Source of the DNA: Paraburkholderia fungorum
GTDB lineage: Bacteria; Pseudomonadota; Gammaproteobacteria; Burkholderiales; Burkholderiaceae
Length of the DNA: 64,000 bases
Direction: 5' to 3'
Assembly (NCBI RefSeq): GCF_900099835.1
Contig: NZ_FNKP01000003.1
Coordinates: 186,001 to 250,000, forward strand
A model generated the notes under the pieces. That model was not told the origin of the DNA. It saw only the letters and a program-made list of their open reading frames with translations, and did no database searches. Positions within the stretch are counted from its first letter, which is position 1. Each line of letters starts with the position of its first letter. The position numbers and the translations under genes are program-made. Shown here piece by piece: positions 36,322 through 45,407 of the stretch.

Positions 36322-37598
36322 CGAATTTCGCCTTGCAGTTGATCGAAGTGCTGCGCCTGCGCCGGAGCCGCCGAGCGTCGCGCTTCCCACCTGGCGATCA
36401 CGGCGGTCGCGATGCTATTGCCGATCACGTTGGTCATCGTGCGGCCCATGTCGAGAATCTGGTCGATTGCGAGCACCAGCACGACACCGGCGGTGGGCAG
36501 ATGGAACATCGGCGCGACCGCCGCGACCACCACCACCGACCCGCGCGGCACGCTCGCCATGCCCTTGCTGCTCAGCATCAACACCAGCAACATGATGATC
36601 TGCTGCGACAACGGCATGTCGATACCGAACGCCTGCGCGATGAAGATCGCGGCAAACGACTGATACATCATCGAGCCGTCGAGATTGAACACATAGCCGA
36701 GCGGCAGCGTGAAGCCGACCACTTTCTTGTCGACGCCGAACTCTTCGAGCTTTTCGGTCAGACGCGGATAAGCCGCTTCGCTGCTGGCCGTCGAGAACGC
36801 CAGCAGAGCCGGCTCACGCACCAGCTTGAGCAAAGTGCCGACGCGCTTGCCGAGGAACAGATAACCGACGCCGATCAGAATCGCCCACAGCAGCACCAGC
36901 CCCAGATAGAACGAGCCGATCAGCTTGCCGTATGTCAGGAGGACACCGAGTCCGCGCACCGTGACCGCCGACGCAATCGCCCCGAACACGCCAAACGGCG
37001 CGGCGCGCATCACGTAGTTGGTGAGCCGCAGCATCACCGGCACCATGCCGTCGATGGCATCCACCACGACCTTCACGCGCGGATCTTGCTTGAGCGCGCC
37101 AAGGCCGATACCGAAGAACAGCGAGAACACGAGGATCTGCAGGATGTCGTTGCGCGCCATCGCGTCGAGCAGACTGGTCGGGAACGCGTGCGTCAGGATG
37201 TTCTTGACGTTCAGGCCGTCGGTGTCGAGTCCGGTGGTGACCTCACCGGCGGGCGGCGTCAGATGCAGCGCAGCGCCCGGTTGCAGCAGGTTGGCGAGCG
37301 CCAGCCCGAGCGCCAGCGAGACCAGCGACGCCAGCACGAACCAGCCGACCGTGCGCAAGCCGATGCGGCCCACGTCCGAGCCGCTCTCCATGCCGGCAAG
37401 CCCCGACACGAGCGTCGCGAACACCAGCGGCGCGATGATCATCTTGATCAGCCGCAAGAAGATATCGGTGATGATCGAAAAGTAACCGGCGATCGCCTTG
37501 GTGGTCGCCGCATCGGCCGCCCCGGCGTGACACACATAGCCTGCGATGACGCCGAGCACCATGCCGGCGGCGATATATAGCGTGAGGCGGTTTTTCAT
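36318..37598 (-). CDS. Dicarboxylate/amino acid:cation symporter (DctA/GltP family)
   Basis: A 426-residue DAACS-family symporter importing dicarboxylates or Asp/Glu with H+ or Na+. It has the FSTASSEAAYPRL loop, the NLDGSMMYQS and SSKGMASVPRG segments of the reentrant core, and DQILDMGRTMTNVIGN with substrate and cation ligands. Start at the ATG 37598 (GAAGGG upstream). First gene of a two-gene operon with the tandem racemase, suggesting use of a D-amino acid. Confidence 0.92.
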   Translation of the reverse strand: MKNRLTLYIAAGMVLGVIAGYVCHAGAADAATTKAIAGYFSIITDIFLRLIKMIIAPLVFATLVSGLAGMESGSDVGRIGLRTVGWFVLASLVSLALGLALANLLQPGAALHLTPPAGEVTTGLDTDGLNVKNILTHAFPTSLLDAMARNDILQILVFSLFFGIGLGALKQDPRVKVVVDAIDGMVPVMLRLTNYVMRAAPFGVFGAIASAVTVRGLGVLLTYGKLIGSFYLGLVLLWAILIGVGYLFLGKRVGTLLKLVREPALLAFSTASSEAAYPRLTEKLEEFGVDKKVVGFTLPLGYVFNLDGSMMYQSFAAIFIAQAFGIDMPLSQQIIMLLVLMLSSKGMASVPRGSVVVVAAVAPMFHLPTAGVVLVLAIDQILDMGRTMTNVIGNSIATAVIARWEARRSAAPAQAQHFDQLQGEIR

Positions 37599-37777
37599 GT
37601 ATCGATCCCTTCGGGTTGATTCGACGCCCACGCGGCTCGTAAGCGGCGCGGGCGTCGATGAATATGACTGGTTGCAGATCGGGCTCCCAGCGACTCACGG
37701 GAGGTTCGGCAAATGCTAAGGGGGAAAAAAATATCGGTGATGCGGGTGTGGCATTGCGCTATGCGGCTGCCGCATAA

Positions 37778-37809
37778 CGCGCCCCGACGCCTTGCCGGCG
37801 CGGGGCGCG
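37778..37809. repeat. GC-rich hairpin upstream of the symporter gene
   Basis: CGCGCCCCG and CGGGGCGCG, perfect 9-bp arms, with a secondary CGCC/GGCG stem inside. A smaller ATGCGG-CTG-CCGCAT hairpin lies next to it at 37761-37775. There is no clear U-tract. It may be a relic terminator of the P450 remnant that ends at 37831. Confidence 0.4.
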
Positions 37810-37830
37810 GTGGTTCGGATCAATCCTGGA

Positions 37831-37914
37831 TCAGCGTTCGTATGCGGGATAGGGATTGCTGCGGAACTGGGTACTGGTCAGATCGACAGGAATGGAAGCG
37901 ATGCGTTTGCTCAC
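37831..37914 (-). pseudogene. Cytochrome P450 N-terminal remnant
   Basis: A minus-strand stretch from a GTG at 37914 reads IPVDLTSTQFRSNPYPAYER and then a stop. The 'DLTSxxFRxNPYPxYE' wording is the characteristic opening of bacterial P450 proteins, where several hundred residues should follow. Only about 27 codons remain. The rest of the gap 37599-38173 has no other recognisable gene; a plus-strand open frame across it has no family resemblance. Confidence 0.5.
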
Positions 37915-38173
37915 CGGCGTTTGAAGCGGGAGTGAGCGTAACGCGAGTCTTAATGCTACGAGAGGATCGAATGCGAAGACGTGTGCGATTTTCTGCAAAG
38001 ACTTCGCGTGACCTGGGCGCGTTGGTTTGTCTTTTTGCGAATAAACGCGAGTTCGCGACTCTTCTCTGGCGAAGTCAGTGTGGTGCGACTGGTCTGCCAG
38101 CGCGCGCCTGGTCAATGCGCGCTGGCAGAACCGAGGGTTCGACTGCGAACTTACTCACATTGAAAGCCGCGTG

Positions 38174-38479
38174 TCATGGCACTACCCGCACGCTCCGCGC
38201 GCCGGATTGCCCTGATCCGCCGATGGACGGTCCATAGCCACCTGACGAAGATTTTTGCGCACCAGCCCGTTGCGCGGCAAGGCGTGCTTCGGCCGCCTGG
38301 ATATTGCCGGGGAAATCGTAATCGCTCGCCGTACCGGGGCTATATCCCACTTTCTGAAGATCGATGACCTCGGCTCGCACCTGCTCTCGCGTGACTGAAC
38401 TGCTGGATTGGGCGAAAACAACGATCGGCGCGGCGGAACAGGCCGCGGCTATAGCTACGCAAATCAGCGATTTCATCAT
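38174..38479 (-). CDS. DUF4148 secreted protein
   Basis: A 101-residue small exported protein with a signal peptide (MMKSLICVAIAAACSAAPIV, cleavage near VFAQ at residue 24). The conserved VTREQVRAEVIDLQKVGYSPG segment is typical of DUF4148, an expanded family in Burkholderia and relatives with no known biochemical role. GAGGTGAG lies before the ATG. Confidence 0.85.
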   Translation of the reverse strand: MMKSLICVAIAAACSAAPIVVFAQSSSSVTREQVRAEVIDLQKVGYSPGTASDYDFPGNIQAAEARLAAQRAGAQKSSSGGYGPSIGGSGQSGARSVRVVP

Positions 38480-39098
38480 GGCTCACCTCTGAAGACTATG
38501 GATTCAGCCGCGATAAGCAATCCTCTATCCGGCTGATAAGCTTAGTCTAGTCAATGGAATGCCGGAAATTAACATCGATTTGAAAACTTATTATTGTCCG
38601 GTTCGCTTTTTCAGAATGTGATCGGAAAAGTGCAATGCTATGCATCGGACAATCTGTTTCAGCTTCGAATAGAGCGAGATAACAGCGATCAATTTTATTA
38701 AGAACGAAAAGCGCTGCTACAGGATGGCGATCCGTAATTTTTACGCGTCGGGTTGGTATCGCTTCTAAATGGCAGGGGACGAGAAAGTGGCTGGCTTTAA
38801 CAACGAAAGACCGGGGAAACCTCATCGGCCAGTCATCCTTTCGCAGGAGGTTTTTAGGCAGGCGGGAAGGATTTCGTTTTGATGGTCGCAGCGGACCCTG
38901 CCAGAAGTGAATTGCACACTATCTGTCATCGAGTAAGCGTAAGTTCAGATCCTGACGAGAGTCAGAACATTGCAAGCCTTGAACGACAGCACACAGCTAA
39001 AAGCACAACGCGCCACCGGCCCAGATAGGGCGGCAGCGCGTCGTCTCTCTGCGCAGCCGAACGCGATGCGCGTCTCGAAGAGCTAAAAATGCTCGCAA
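38480..39098. other. Gene-free AT-richer stretch
   Basis: About 620 bases of lower GC than the neighbours, between the DUF4148 and cold-shock genes. A minus-strand frame of about 90 codons (38547-38825) has no start signal, no family features and atypical composition, so it is not called. It probably contains promoter sequence for the DUF4148 gene. Confidence 0.4.
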
Positions 39099-39302
39099 TT
39101 ACAGCGGACGAATATCCGCGGCCTGCTTGCCTTTCGGCCCTTGCTTGACGTCGAAACTCACCTTCTGATTTTCCTGCAGCGACTTGAAACCTTCCGCGCG
39201 CACTTCCGAGAAATGCGCAAAAAGATCATCGCCACCGTCATCCGGCGTGATGAAGCCAAAACCTTTCGCGTCGTTGAACCACTTGACCGTACCTGTCGCC
39301 AT
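39099..39302 (-). CDS. cspA: Cold-shock protein (CspA family)
   Basis: A 67-residue single cold-shock domain binding single-stranded RNA/DNA. The RNP1 motif KGFGFITP (residues 13-20) and RNP2 motif DLFAHFS (26-32) are intact. AAGGAAG precedes the ATG. The long gene-free stretch upstream (39303-39735) could hold the extended 5' leader common in this family, but no specific cold-box was identified. Confidence 0.95.
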   Translation of the reverse strand: MATGTVKWFNDAKGFGFITPDDGGDDLFAHFSEVRAEGFKSLQENQKVSFDVKQGPKGKQAADIRPL

Positions 39303-39735
39303 GAAGCTTCTTCCTTGCTGGTTGTTGGGCTGGACCACGGCGAAGGCGTTGCGCGCCCAAGGCGCTCCGTTGCTGCCGGATCCAGGTTGCGCCGGGGATG
39401 GTTGATCCAAGTGACGCGACCTTCACAATAAATGAATTCAGGGCTGCGCCAAACCAAGCAAATCTTCGATGGTTATCTCGTTGTGTCACTACCGGCTCGG
39501 TATGCCACGCAGAGTCGCGCCGCTGATTTTTCATCCAGTCCTGTTGTCTTGAAACGGAAGAAAAGAACTTTATTCGAATTGGCTTTCATCACAAGTAAGC
39601 CACTCCGCGAGTGATAAGTGTGCGAGAAGAATTCAGTTCAGTCGCGCAATGCGTGCAGATAAAATGGCCGGCGTCGCCCCAGATCCATCTGCTTTCAGAA
39701 CTCGGGCACTCACCTCTTTTTCCCCGGAGTAATCC

Positions 39736-40335
39736 ATGACAACTGAATCGAACTCACGTACGGCCGAACACGCGATCGACCGGCAATTTCTCGACCGCTG
39801 GTCGCCGCGCGCTTTCAGTGCCGACACGATCCCCGAAGCTACGCTGTTGACGCTCCTCGAAGCGGCTCGCTGGGCGCCGTCCTCGTATAACTCGCAGCCG
39901 TGGCGTTTCGCTTATGCACGGCGCGGCACGCCGCATTGGGAGCAATTCGTCGGCTTTCTCAATGAGTTCAATCAGAGCTGGGCAAAGCACGCGGCCGCTA
40001 TCGTGATCGTGCTGTCGAAGAACACCTTCACGCCTCCCGGCGCGGCAGCGGAAGTACCTGCACCGACGCATTCGTTCGATACCGGCGCCGCGTGGGCCTA
40101 CCTCGCGTTGCAAGCCACGCTGTCCGGCTGGCATGCACATGGTCTCGCCGGCATCGAGCGCGACAAGATTCGCCAGCAACTCGCGGTTCCCGACGGTTAT
40201 TCGATTGAAGCGGGTATTGCGATAGGTCGCGCGGGTGACAAGGCCACGTTGTCCGAAACGCTGCAGGCCCGGGAAGTGCAAAGCCAGCGCAAGCCGCTAG
40301 CCGAGATCGCGTTCGAAGGACGACTCGCGCTCTAA
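39736..40335 (+). CDS. Nitroreductase family protein
   Basis: A 199-residue FMN-dependent nitroreductase-fold oxidoreductase. Seen are the N-terminal FLDRWSPRAFS with FMN-contacting Arg and Ser, LLEAARWAPSSYNSQPWRF, and DTGAAWAYLALQATLSGWHAHGLAG. GGAG lies six bases before the ATG. It stands alone and is divergent from the cold-shock gene; the substrate is unknown. Confidence 0.9.
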   Translation: MTTESNSRTAEHAIDRQFLDRWSPRAFSADTIPEATLLTLLEAARWAPSSYNSQPWRFAYARRGTPHWEQFVGFLNEFNQSWAKHAAAIVIVLSKNTFTPPGAAAEVPAPTHSFDTGAAWAYLALQATLSGWHAHGLAGIERDKIRQQLAVPDGYSIEAGIAIGRAGDKATLSETLQAREVQSQRKPLAEIAFEGRLAL

Positions 40336-40355
40336 TCGCCACGCGAGATGCATAC

Positions 40356-40382
40356 GCTTCGCGCGTTCAACGCGCGCGAAGC
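40356..40382. terminator. Possible terminator hairpin between convergent genes
   Basis: Arms GCTTCGCGCG and CGCGCGAAGC, 10 bp, around a 7-base loop between the convergent nitroreductase and OsmC genes. No U-tract on either side. Confidence 0.4.
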
Positions 40383-40454
40383 CGCAAATCGCGCCCCGTG
40401 CAATCTCGCTGCGAGAAGCTCACCGCAACCACTCGCGCGGTAACTAGCAGCGAC

Positions 40455-40991
40455 TTAAACCGCCACGCTCACGTGCCGCAATTCGCCGACAATCATCTGC
40501 GGATTCTTCAGCAGATTGAAAATCGGGCACACCGCTTCCACCGCTTCATGCAACGCGCGAATCGCTTCGGGTGACTCAGGCGACACGATATCCAGCGTAT
40601 AGCGAATATTATGCGGATAGATCGGCACATTTTCGAAGCCCGGTTGTTGTGCAAGCGGATGCTGCTCACCGGTTACTTCCACCTCGATCGAATCGATCCT
40701 GAGCTGCCGCTCGGCGGCCTGTATCAGCGTGATGTGTGTAATGCAGCTTCCCAGCACGCCGAGTTGCAATTCCGGCGACGCGGGCCCGAGGTTGTATCCC
40801 GCGAAGTCTGCCGGGCTATCGCTAATCACCTGGAAATCGCGGATACGGATTTCCCGCACGCCACTGCGGCCTAATGCACGCACGTTGGCTTTCAGTCGGT
40901 TCGCTGCAATATTGGGATCGTTGCGCGCCGCTTCACGTTTGGCGAGCCACGCCGCGCGCTTCTGGACAAGGTACTCGTTGAGCGTCGTCAT
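40455..40991 (-). CDS. OsmC family protein
   Basis: A 178-residue OsmC/Ohr-fold protein. The catalytic Cys is in LGSCITHITLIQA, and the partner strand segment VTGEQHPLAQ is visible. OsmC proteins reduce organic hydroperoxides through a pair of cysteines. Only one Cys of the pair is obvious at the usual spacing (a second lies in AVCPIFNLLK), so peroxidase function is plausible but unproven. It precedes the sulfur locus on the opposite strand. Confidence 0.85.
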   Translation of the reverse strand: MTTLNEYLVQKRAAWLAKREAARNDPNIAANRLKANVRALGRSGVREIRIRDFQVISDSPADFAGYNLGPASPELQLGVLGSCITHITLIQAAERQLRIDSIEVEVTGEQHPLAQQPGFENVPIYPHNIRYTLDIVSPESPEAIRALHEAVEAVCPIFNLLKNPQMIVGELRHVSVAV

Positions 40992-41295
40992 GAGTCGATA
41001 GTTCTATTTCGAAGGTTCGATAAAAAAAACGCGATGAATAGCAAAGGCACACGCGCCCGCATGCTTCGGCTTTGCATCGAAGAATAACTACCCGCTCCAT
41101 TCGAACGAACCAAGCGATTCTGCTTTGCTTAAGTCAATCGATCATTTCTCCACGCTCTCGCGCAACGAATCAGATAAGAATAGAAATTATTGTTCGTTGT
41201 CCATGGCGTCTTCTCTCCGATAGATTTCTCATGCCCGGCGCATTGACGCGAGACTCGCTGCTGCGCGGTAAATTTTGTTGGTCAAAGCAACGGAC

Positions 41296-42117
41296 ATGTC
41301 TGCAAAAACCGAATTCCTGACGCCACACGCCTTTAACGAATCGACGCAACGCCGTCTTCCCTCTATTCGATGGCGTCGCGCGGTATCACCGATTGCATTA
41401 TTGTTCGCCTGGCAGATTGCCTGCTGGAACGGCTGGGTATCGACGCGCTTCATTCCCGCGCCGGTCACGATCGCCCAGACGTTCTGGGCGATGACCGTCT
41501 CCGGCGAACTCGCGCGCAATCTTCTCGTTTCACTCGGCCGATCCGCGAGCGGGCTAGCGATTGGCGCCACGATTGGCGTAGTGGCTGCGCTCGTTGCGGG
41601 GCTTTCTTCCAAAGGCGAAGACGCGATCGACCCGCCGATGCAAATGCTGCGCACGATGCCCCACCTTGCGTTGGTGCCGCTGTTCATTCTGTGGTTCGGC
41701 ATCGGTGAAGCGCCGAAGATTGCGCTGGTTGCATTGGGCTCTGCTTTCCCGATTTATCTGAACCTGTATGCGGGCATTCGCCATGTCGATCCCAAAGTTA
41801 TCGAGGCAATGACCACGATCGGGCTGACTCGCGCAGAAATGATCTGGCACATCATCTTGCCCGGGGCGCTGCCTTCGGCACTGGTGGGCTTGCGATACGC
41901 AATCGGTGTAGCGTGGCTGAGCCTGGTGGTTGGCGAGCAGGTGAATGCATCGAGCGGAGTCGGCTATCTCGTCATGAACGCACGCGAGTTCGTGCGAACC
42001 GACATCATTTTCGTCGGCCTGATCGTCTACTCGCTGCTCGGTCTTGCCGCCGATGCATTGGTGAGAAAGCTTGAAAGCGCCGCGCTTGTGTGGCGTCCAA
42101 CGGCGCAAAAAAAATGA
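41296..42117 (+). CDS. Aliphatic sulfonate/organosulfur ABC transporter permease (SsuC-like)
   Basis: A 273-residue inner-membrane permease of the SsuC/TauC class with six predicted segments. It carries the cytoplasmic EAA-type loop AMTTIGLTRAEMIWHIILPGALPSALVGLR that docks the ATPase, and the TMPHLALVPLFILWFGIGE segment typical of the family. Its stop overlaps the ATPase start by four bases (ATGA). No gene in the 304-base gap before it. First gene of the organosulfur locus. Confidence 0.9.
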   Translation: MSAKTEFLTPHAFNESTQRRLPSIRWRRAVSPIALLFAWQIACWNGWVSTRFIPAPVTIAQTFWAMTVSGELARNLLVSLGRSASGLAIGATIGVVAALVAGLSSKGEDAIDPPMQMLRTMPHLALVPLFILWFGIGEAPKIALVALGSAFPIYLNLYAGIRHVDPKVIEAMTTIGLTRAEMIWHIILPGALPSALVGLRYAIGVAWLSLVVGEQVNASSGVGYLVMNAREFVRTDIIFVGLIVYSLLGLAADALVRKLESAALVWRPTAQKK

Positions 42118-42914
42118 GCCACGCCGTGACAGTGACCCCGCCTTTACCCGCGTCAGAACCCGTGGTTCGTCTGCGCGGCCTTACTCGCGCATTCGATCAA
42201 CAGGTGGTGCTCGACTCACTGAACGTTGACATCGAACGCGGCAGTTTTACGGCTCTGCTCGGCCATAGCGGATCGGGCAAATCCACCTTGTTGCGCACTC
42301 TCGCGGGACTCGATACCGCGTCACACGGAGCCGTCACGGTCCCCACTCAACGGGCAGTAGTGTTTCAGGAGCCCCGGCTCGTGCTGTGGAAGCGGCTCGT
42401 CAATAACATCACACTCGGTTTGCGTAGCGCTAATGCACGCGATAAAGCAGTGGCGGCGCTAGCCGACGTGGGTCTTTCGCACCGGCTCGATGCGTGGCCG
42501 CTCACGCTCTCCGGTGGCGAGGCGCAACGGGCGGCGCTGGCTCGCGCGCTGGTACAGGACCCGCAACTGCTGCTGCTCGACGAACCATTCGCCGCGCTGG
42601 ACGCGTTGACGCGGCTAAAAATGCAGCAACTGGTTCTCGACCTGTGGCAACGCCGCCGCCCCGCTGTCCTCCTTGTCACTCACGATGTGGACGAAGCGCT
42701 GCTACTCGCCGATCGTGTCCTCGTGCTATCGAAGGGTCGTATTTCGCTCGATATTCCGCTCGATCTGGATCATCCTCGCGAGCCGGGTCATCCGAAGCTG
42801 AAGGAGTTGCGCCATTTGCTGCTCACGGAGCTCGGCGTGCCTTTGCCAGCGCCGAAGCACACGCCAGCTCCGGCTGCGTCCGAAATCGAAATCAGCACCG
42901 TCTCCCACTTCTGA
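42114..42914 (+). CDS. Aliphatic sulfonate/organosulfur ABC transporter ATPase (SsuB-like)
   Basis: A 266-residue ATPase of the SsuB/TauB class. It has Walker A GHSGSGKSTLLRTLAG, Q-loop VVFQEPRLVLWK, signature LSGGEAQRAALARAL, Walker B LLLLDEPFAALD and switch His in THDVDEAL. Start and stop overlap neighbours (ATGA with the permease, TGATG with an in-frame downstream start), so the block is translationally coupled. Confidence 0.92.
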   Translation: MSHAVTVTPPLPASEPVVRLRGLTRAFDQQVVLDSLNVDIERGSFTALLGHSGSGKSTLLRTLAGLDTASHGAVTVPTQRAVVFQEPRLVLWKRLVNNITLGLRSANARDKAVAALADVGLSHRLDAWPLTLSGGEAQRAALARALVQDPQLLLLDEPFAALDALTRLKMQQLVLDLWQRRRPAVLLVTHDVDEALLLADRVLVLSKGRISLDIPLDLDHPREPGHPKLKELRHLLLTELGVPLPAPKHTPAPAASEIEISTVSHF

Positions 42915-42970
42915 TGAACGAAGTGTCCCGCTTATCCCCCGGTCCTCAATGGACTGCCCCGGAGCCGTCG

Positions 42971-44212
42971 ATGACCGCCCAAGTTTCAAACCTCGCGTTC
43001 GCGGCGACCGCCCGAACGACACCACGGGTCTATGCACCAGCCCACATCATTGCGTCAGACGATGAAGCGTTGCGGATCGCGCGTGATCTCGCGCAGAACT
43101 TTGCCACCGACGCCGCGCGCCGCGACAGCGAACGCATTCTTCCCTTTGACGAATTGAATGCCTGTTCGAGCGCGGGACTGTGGGCGATGACCGTGCCGAA
43201 AGAATACGGCGGCGCACAGGTGTCGTACGCGACGGTCGGCCGGGTATTCGCGTTGCTCGCCGCGGCCGACCCCTCCATTTCGCAAATTCAGCAAAACCAC
43301 AACAGCGCGGTTTTCTGGATCTGGAAGACCGGCGACGAACGGCAACGAGCCTTCTTTCTCGGCGAAATTCTGCGCGGCGCCCGCTTTGGCAATGCGAATG
43401 TCGACGTGGGCGGACGACAGCCCAGCGGCTCGGCGATGACTATCACACCCGACGGCGAAGGCTTCCGCCTGTCCGGCACCAAGCTGTATTCGACCGGCGC
43501 ACTATTCGCCGACTACGTGTCCACCATCGGCCAGGATCAGGCGGGACGCCGCACGGTCGCCATCGTGCCCGCAGGCCATCCAGGCATGAAGATCGTCGAC
43601 GATTGGCAAAGCTTCGGCCAGAAAACCACCGCCAGCGGCACCGTGATTTTCGATGACGTGTGGGTGCCCGCTTTGAACGTGCTGCCGATTCACGAAAGCT
43701 ACGCACACTGGCCACAAAACGCGGTCACGCAGATCAGCCACGTCGGCATCGACGCGGGCATTGCACGGGCTGCGCTCGACGCGACGATCGCGTTCATCCG
43801 CGAGCGCGACGCGGCTTCGTCTGCGAGCACGATTCCGGCAATCGGAGCCGACCCGTACGTGATCCATCAACTCGGCGAGTTGACCACGCGTCTACACGCG
43901 TCCGAAGCGATGATGGAACGTGCAGGCCGCGAAATCGACCATTGTCTCGCCGACCCCGGCCCGGACACGATTGCCGCGGCATCGATCGCGGTGGCCGAAG
44001 CAAAAGCGTTGACCACCGAAATCGCCATCGACGCAAGCAGCAAACTGTTCGAACTGGCGGGTACCCGCTCAACGCATCCCTCATTCAATCTCGACCGGCA
44101 TTGGCGCAATGCACGGGTTCATACCGTGCACGATCCGGTCCGCTGGAAATACGCGGCAGTCGGCAACTTCTATCTGAACGGCGTGCGCCCTTCGCCTACC
44201 GGACAAACTTAA
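42971..44212 (+). CDS. SfnB/DszC-like flavin-dependent oxidoreductase (acyl-CoA dehydrogenase fold)
   Basis: A 413-residue member of the SfnB/DszC branch of acyl-CoA dehydrogenases, which use reduced flavin to oxygenate sulfur compounds. Seen are LWAMTVPKEYGGAQVSYATV, the IQQNHNSAVFW block, GTKLYSTGALFADY and the end RWKYAAVGNFYLNG. ATG at 42971 has GGAG six bases before it; an ATG at 42914 (TGATG with the ATPase gene) is an alternative without a ribosome site. It lies between ABC transporter subunit genes, as sfnB-like genes often do. Confidence 0.87.
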   Translation: MTAQVSNLAFAATARTTPRVYAPAHIIASDDEALRIARDLAQNFATDAARRDSERILPFDELNACSSAGLWAMTVPKEYGGAQVSYATVGRVFALLAAADPSISQIQQNHNSAVFWIWKTGDERQRAFFLGEILRGARFGNANVDVGGRQPSGSAMTITPDGEGFRLSGTKLYSTGALFADYVSTIGQDQAGRRTVAIVPAGHPGMKIVDDWQSFGQKTTASGTVIFDDVWVPALNVLPIHESYAHWPQNAVTQISHVGIDAGIARAALDATIAFIRERDAASSASTIPAIGADPYVIHQLGELTTRLHASEAMMERAGREIDHCLADPGPDTIAAASIAVAEAKALTTEIAIDASSKLFELAGTRSTHPSFNLDRHWRNARVHTVHDPVRWKYAAVGNFYLNGVRPSPTGQT

Positions 44213-44275
44213 GAGCGGCGCTGCATTACACGCTCGCCGCTTACGTATTCACCTCATTCTTCAGGAGATCCTCGC

Positions 44276-45232
44276 ATGCCGGGACGTCGTCAGTTTCTCG
44301 CCGCAGGCAGCGCGCTCGCCGCCGCGACTTTTATTGCGCCGCTATCTAAAGCTCTTGCCGCGACGCCCGATACGATCAGCTTCGGCTTTCAGAAAACCGG
44401 CATTCCGCTCGTGGCGAGACAACTCAAGGTATTCGAAAAGCGCTTCGAGCCGCGTGGGATAAAAGTAAATTGGGTGGAGTTTCCATCCGGGCTCACGCTG
44501 TTGCAGGCACTCGACATCGGTCAGATCTCGTTCGGCAATTCCGGCAACGTGGGCTGCATTTTTCAACAGGCGGCAGGCGGACATATCGATTACATCGCCG
44601 CGCAGCCTTCGGGGCCCAAGAGCGAAGGCATTCTGGTGAAGGCCACTTCCAGCATCCGCACGCTCGCCGATTTGCGCGGCAAGAAAGTCGGCTATGCAAA
44701 AGGCTCGAGTTCGCATGATCTGATTGCGGCGGCTCTGGAAAAAGCCGGCGTGAAGCTCGCCGATATTGACTCCATTTCGCTAGGCGCGGCCGATGCTGCC
44801 TTTGCATACGACAGCGGTGATACCGACGCATGGGTTATCTGGGACCCATACTTTACGATTGCGCAAAAGCGCACGCCTTCGCGAGTTCTCGCCTACACCG
44901 GAGACATCAAGCCGAGTTCGGGATTTCTGCTGGCGAATAGCGGCTTTGCTGCCGCGTATCCTGAACTGGTCCGTGAATATATCGACGGCTCGAAAGAAGC
45001 CGCAGCGTGGGCGAAGTCGCATCCCGCCGAAGTGACCAGCGCGCTTTCCGCCGCTACCGGCATACCCGCCGACGTAATGGCTCTCGTCACCCAGAACGCC
45101 AGCTTCGATGTAACCGCGCTAAGCACGCCGCTACTCGATGCACAGCAGAACACCGCCGACCGCCTGTATGCACTCGGCCTGATTCCGAAGAAGGTGAATG
45201 TGCGCGACATCGTCTGGAAATCGAACACCTGA
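44276..45232 (+). CDS. Aliphatic sulfonate/organosulfur ABC binding protein (SsuA-like)
   Basis: A 318-residue periplasmic binding protein of the SsuA/TauA (NMT1-like) class. The N-terminus PGRRQFLAAGSALAAATFI carries a twin-arginine-type signal, with cleavage near ALA at about 29. Body features are WVEFPSGLTLLQALDIGQISFG, the LRGKKVGYAKGSS segment and DAWVIWDPYFTIAQ. It partners the permease and ATPase upstream. An SfnB-like gene lies between them. Confidence 0.9.
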   Translation: MPGRRQFLAAGSALAAATFIAPLSKALAATPDTISFGFQKTGIPLVARQLKVFEKRFEPRGIKVNWVEFPSGLTLLQALDIGQISFGNSGNVGCIFQQAAGGHIDYIAAQPSGPKSEGILVKATSSIRTLADLRGKKVGYAKGSSSHDLIAAALEKAGVKLADIDSISLGAADAAFAYDSGDTDAWVIWDPYFTIAQKRTPSRVLAYTGDIKPSSGFLLANSGFAAAYPELVREYIDGSKEAAAWAKSHPAEVTSALSAATGIPADVMALVTQNASFDVTALSTPLLDAQQNTADRLYALGLIPKKVNVRDIVWKSNT

Positions 45233-45407
45233 AGTGCTTCGATTGACGCTAAATCGTTGCTGCAACAGCAGCGGCCATACAGTGTTGGAAGGCATCAAAA
45301 GAAAAGCAGAATTGATTGGTTTGCATTCCAGAACTCACATGATCTACTGCGTCGATGCGAGTCGAGTCGGCTTGCTGAGACAACTCTAACCGGCACGGAC
45401 TTTCACT

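Noticed and set aside
37713..38237. Plus-strand frame of 174 codons in the symporter/DUF4148 gap
   Set aside because: No start signal, no recognisable domain, Cys/Arg/Trp-rich composition and overlap with the DUF4148 gene.
38547..38825. Minus-strand frame of 92 codons
   Set aside because: No ribosome site, no family resemblance, lies in AT-richer DNA with unusual composition.
42914..42970. Upstream start for the SfnB-like gene (TGATG with the ATPase gene)
   Set aside because: The extra 19 residues are not family-like and lack a ribosome site, while 42971 has a good one; translation from 42914 by coupling is not excluded.
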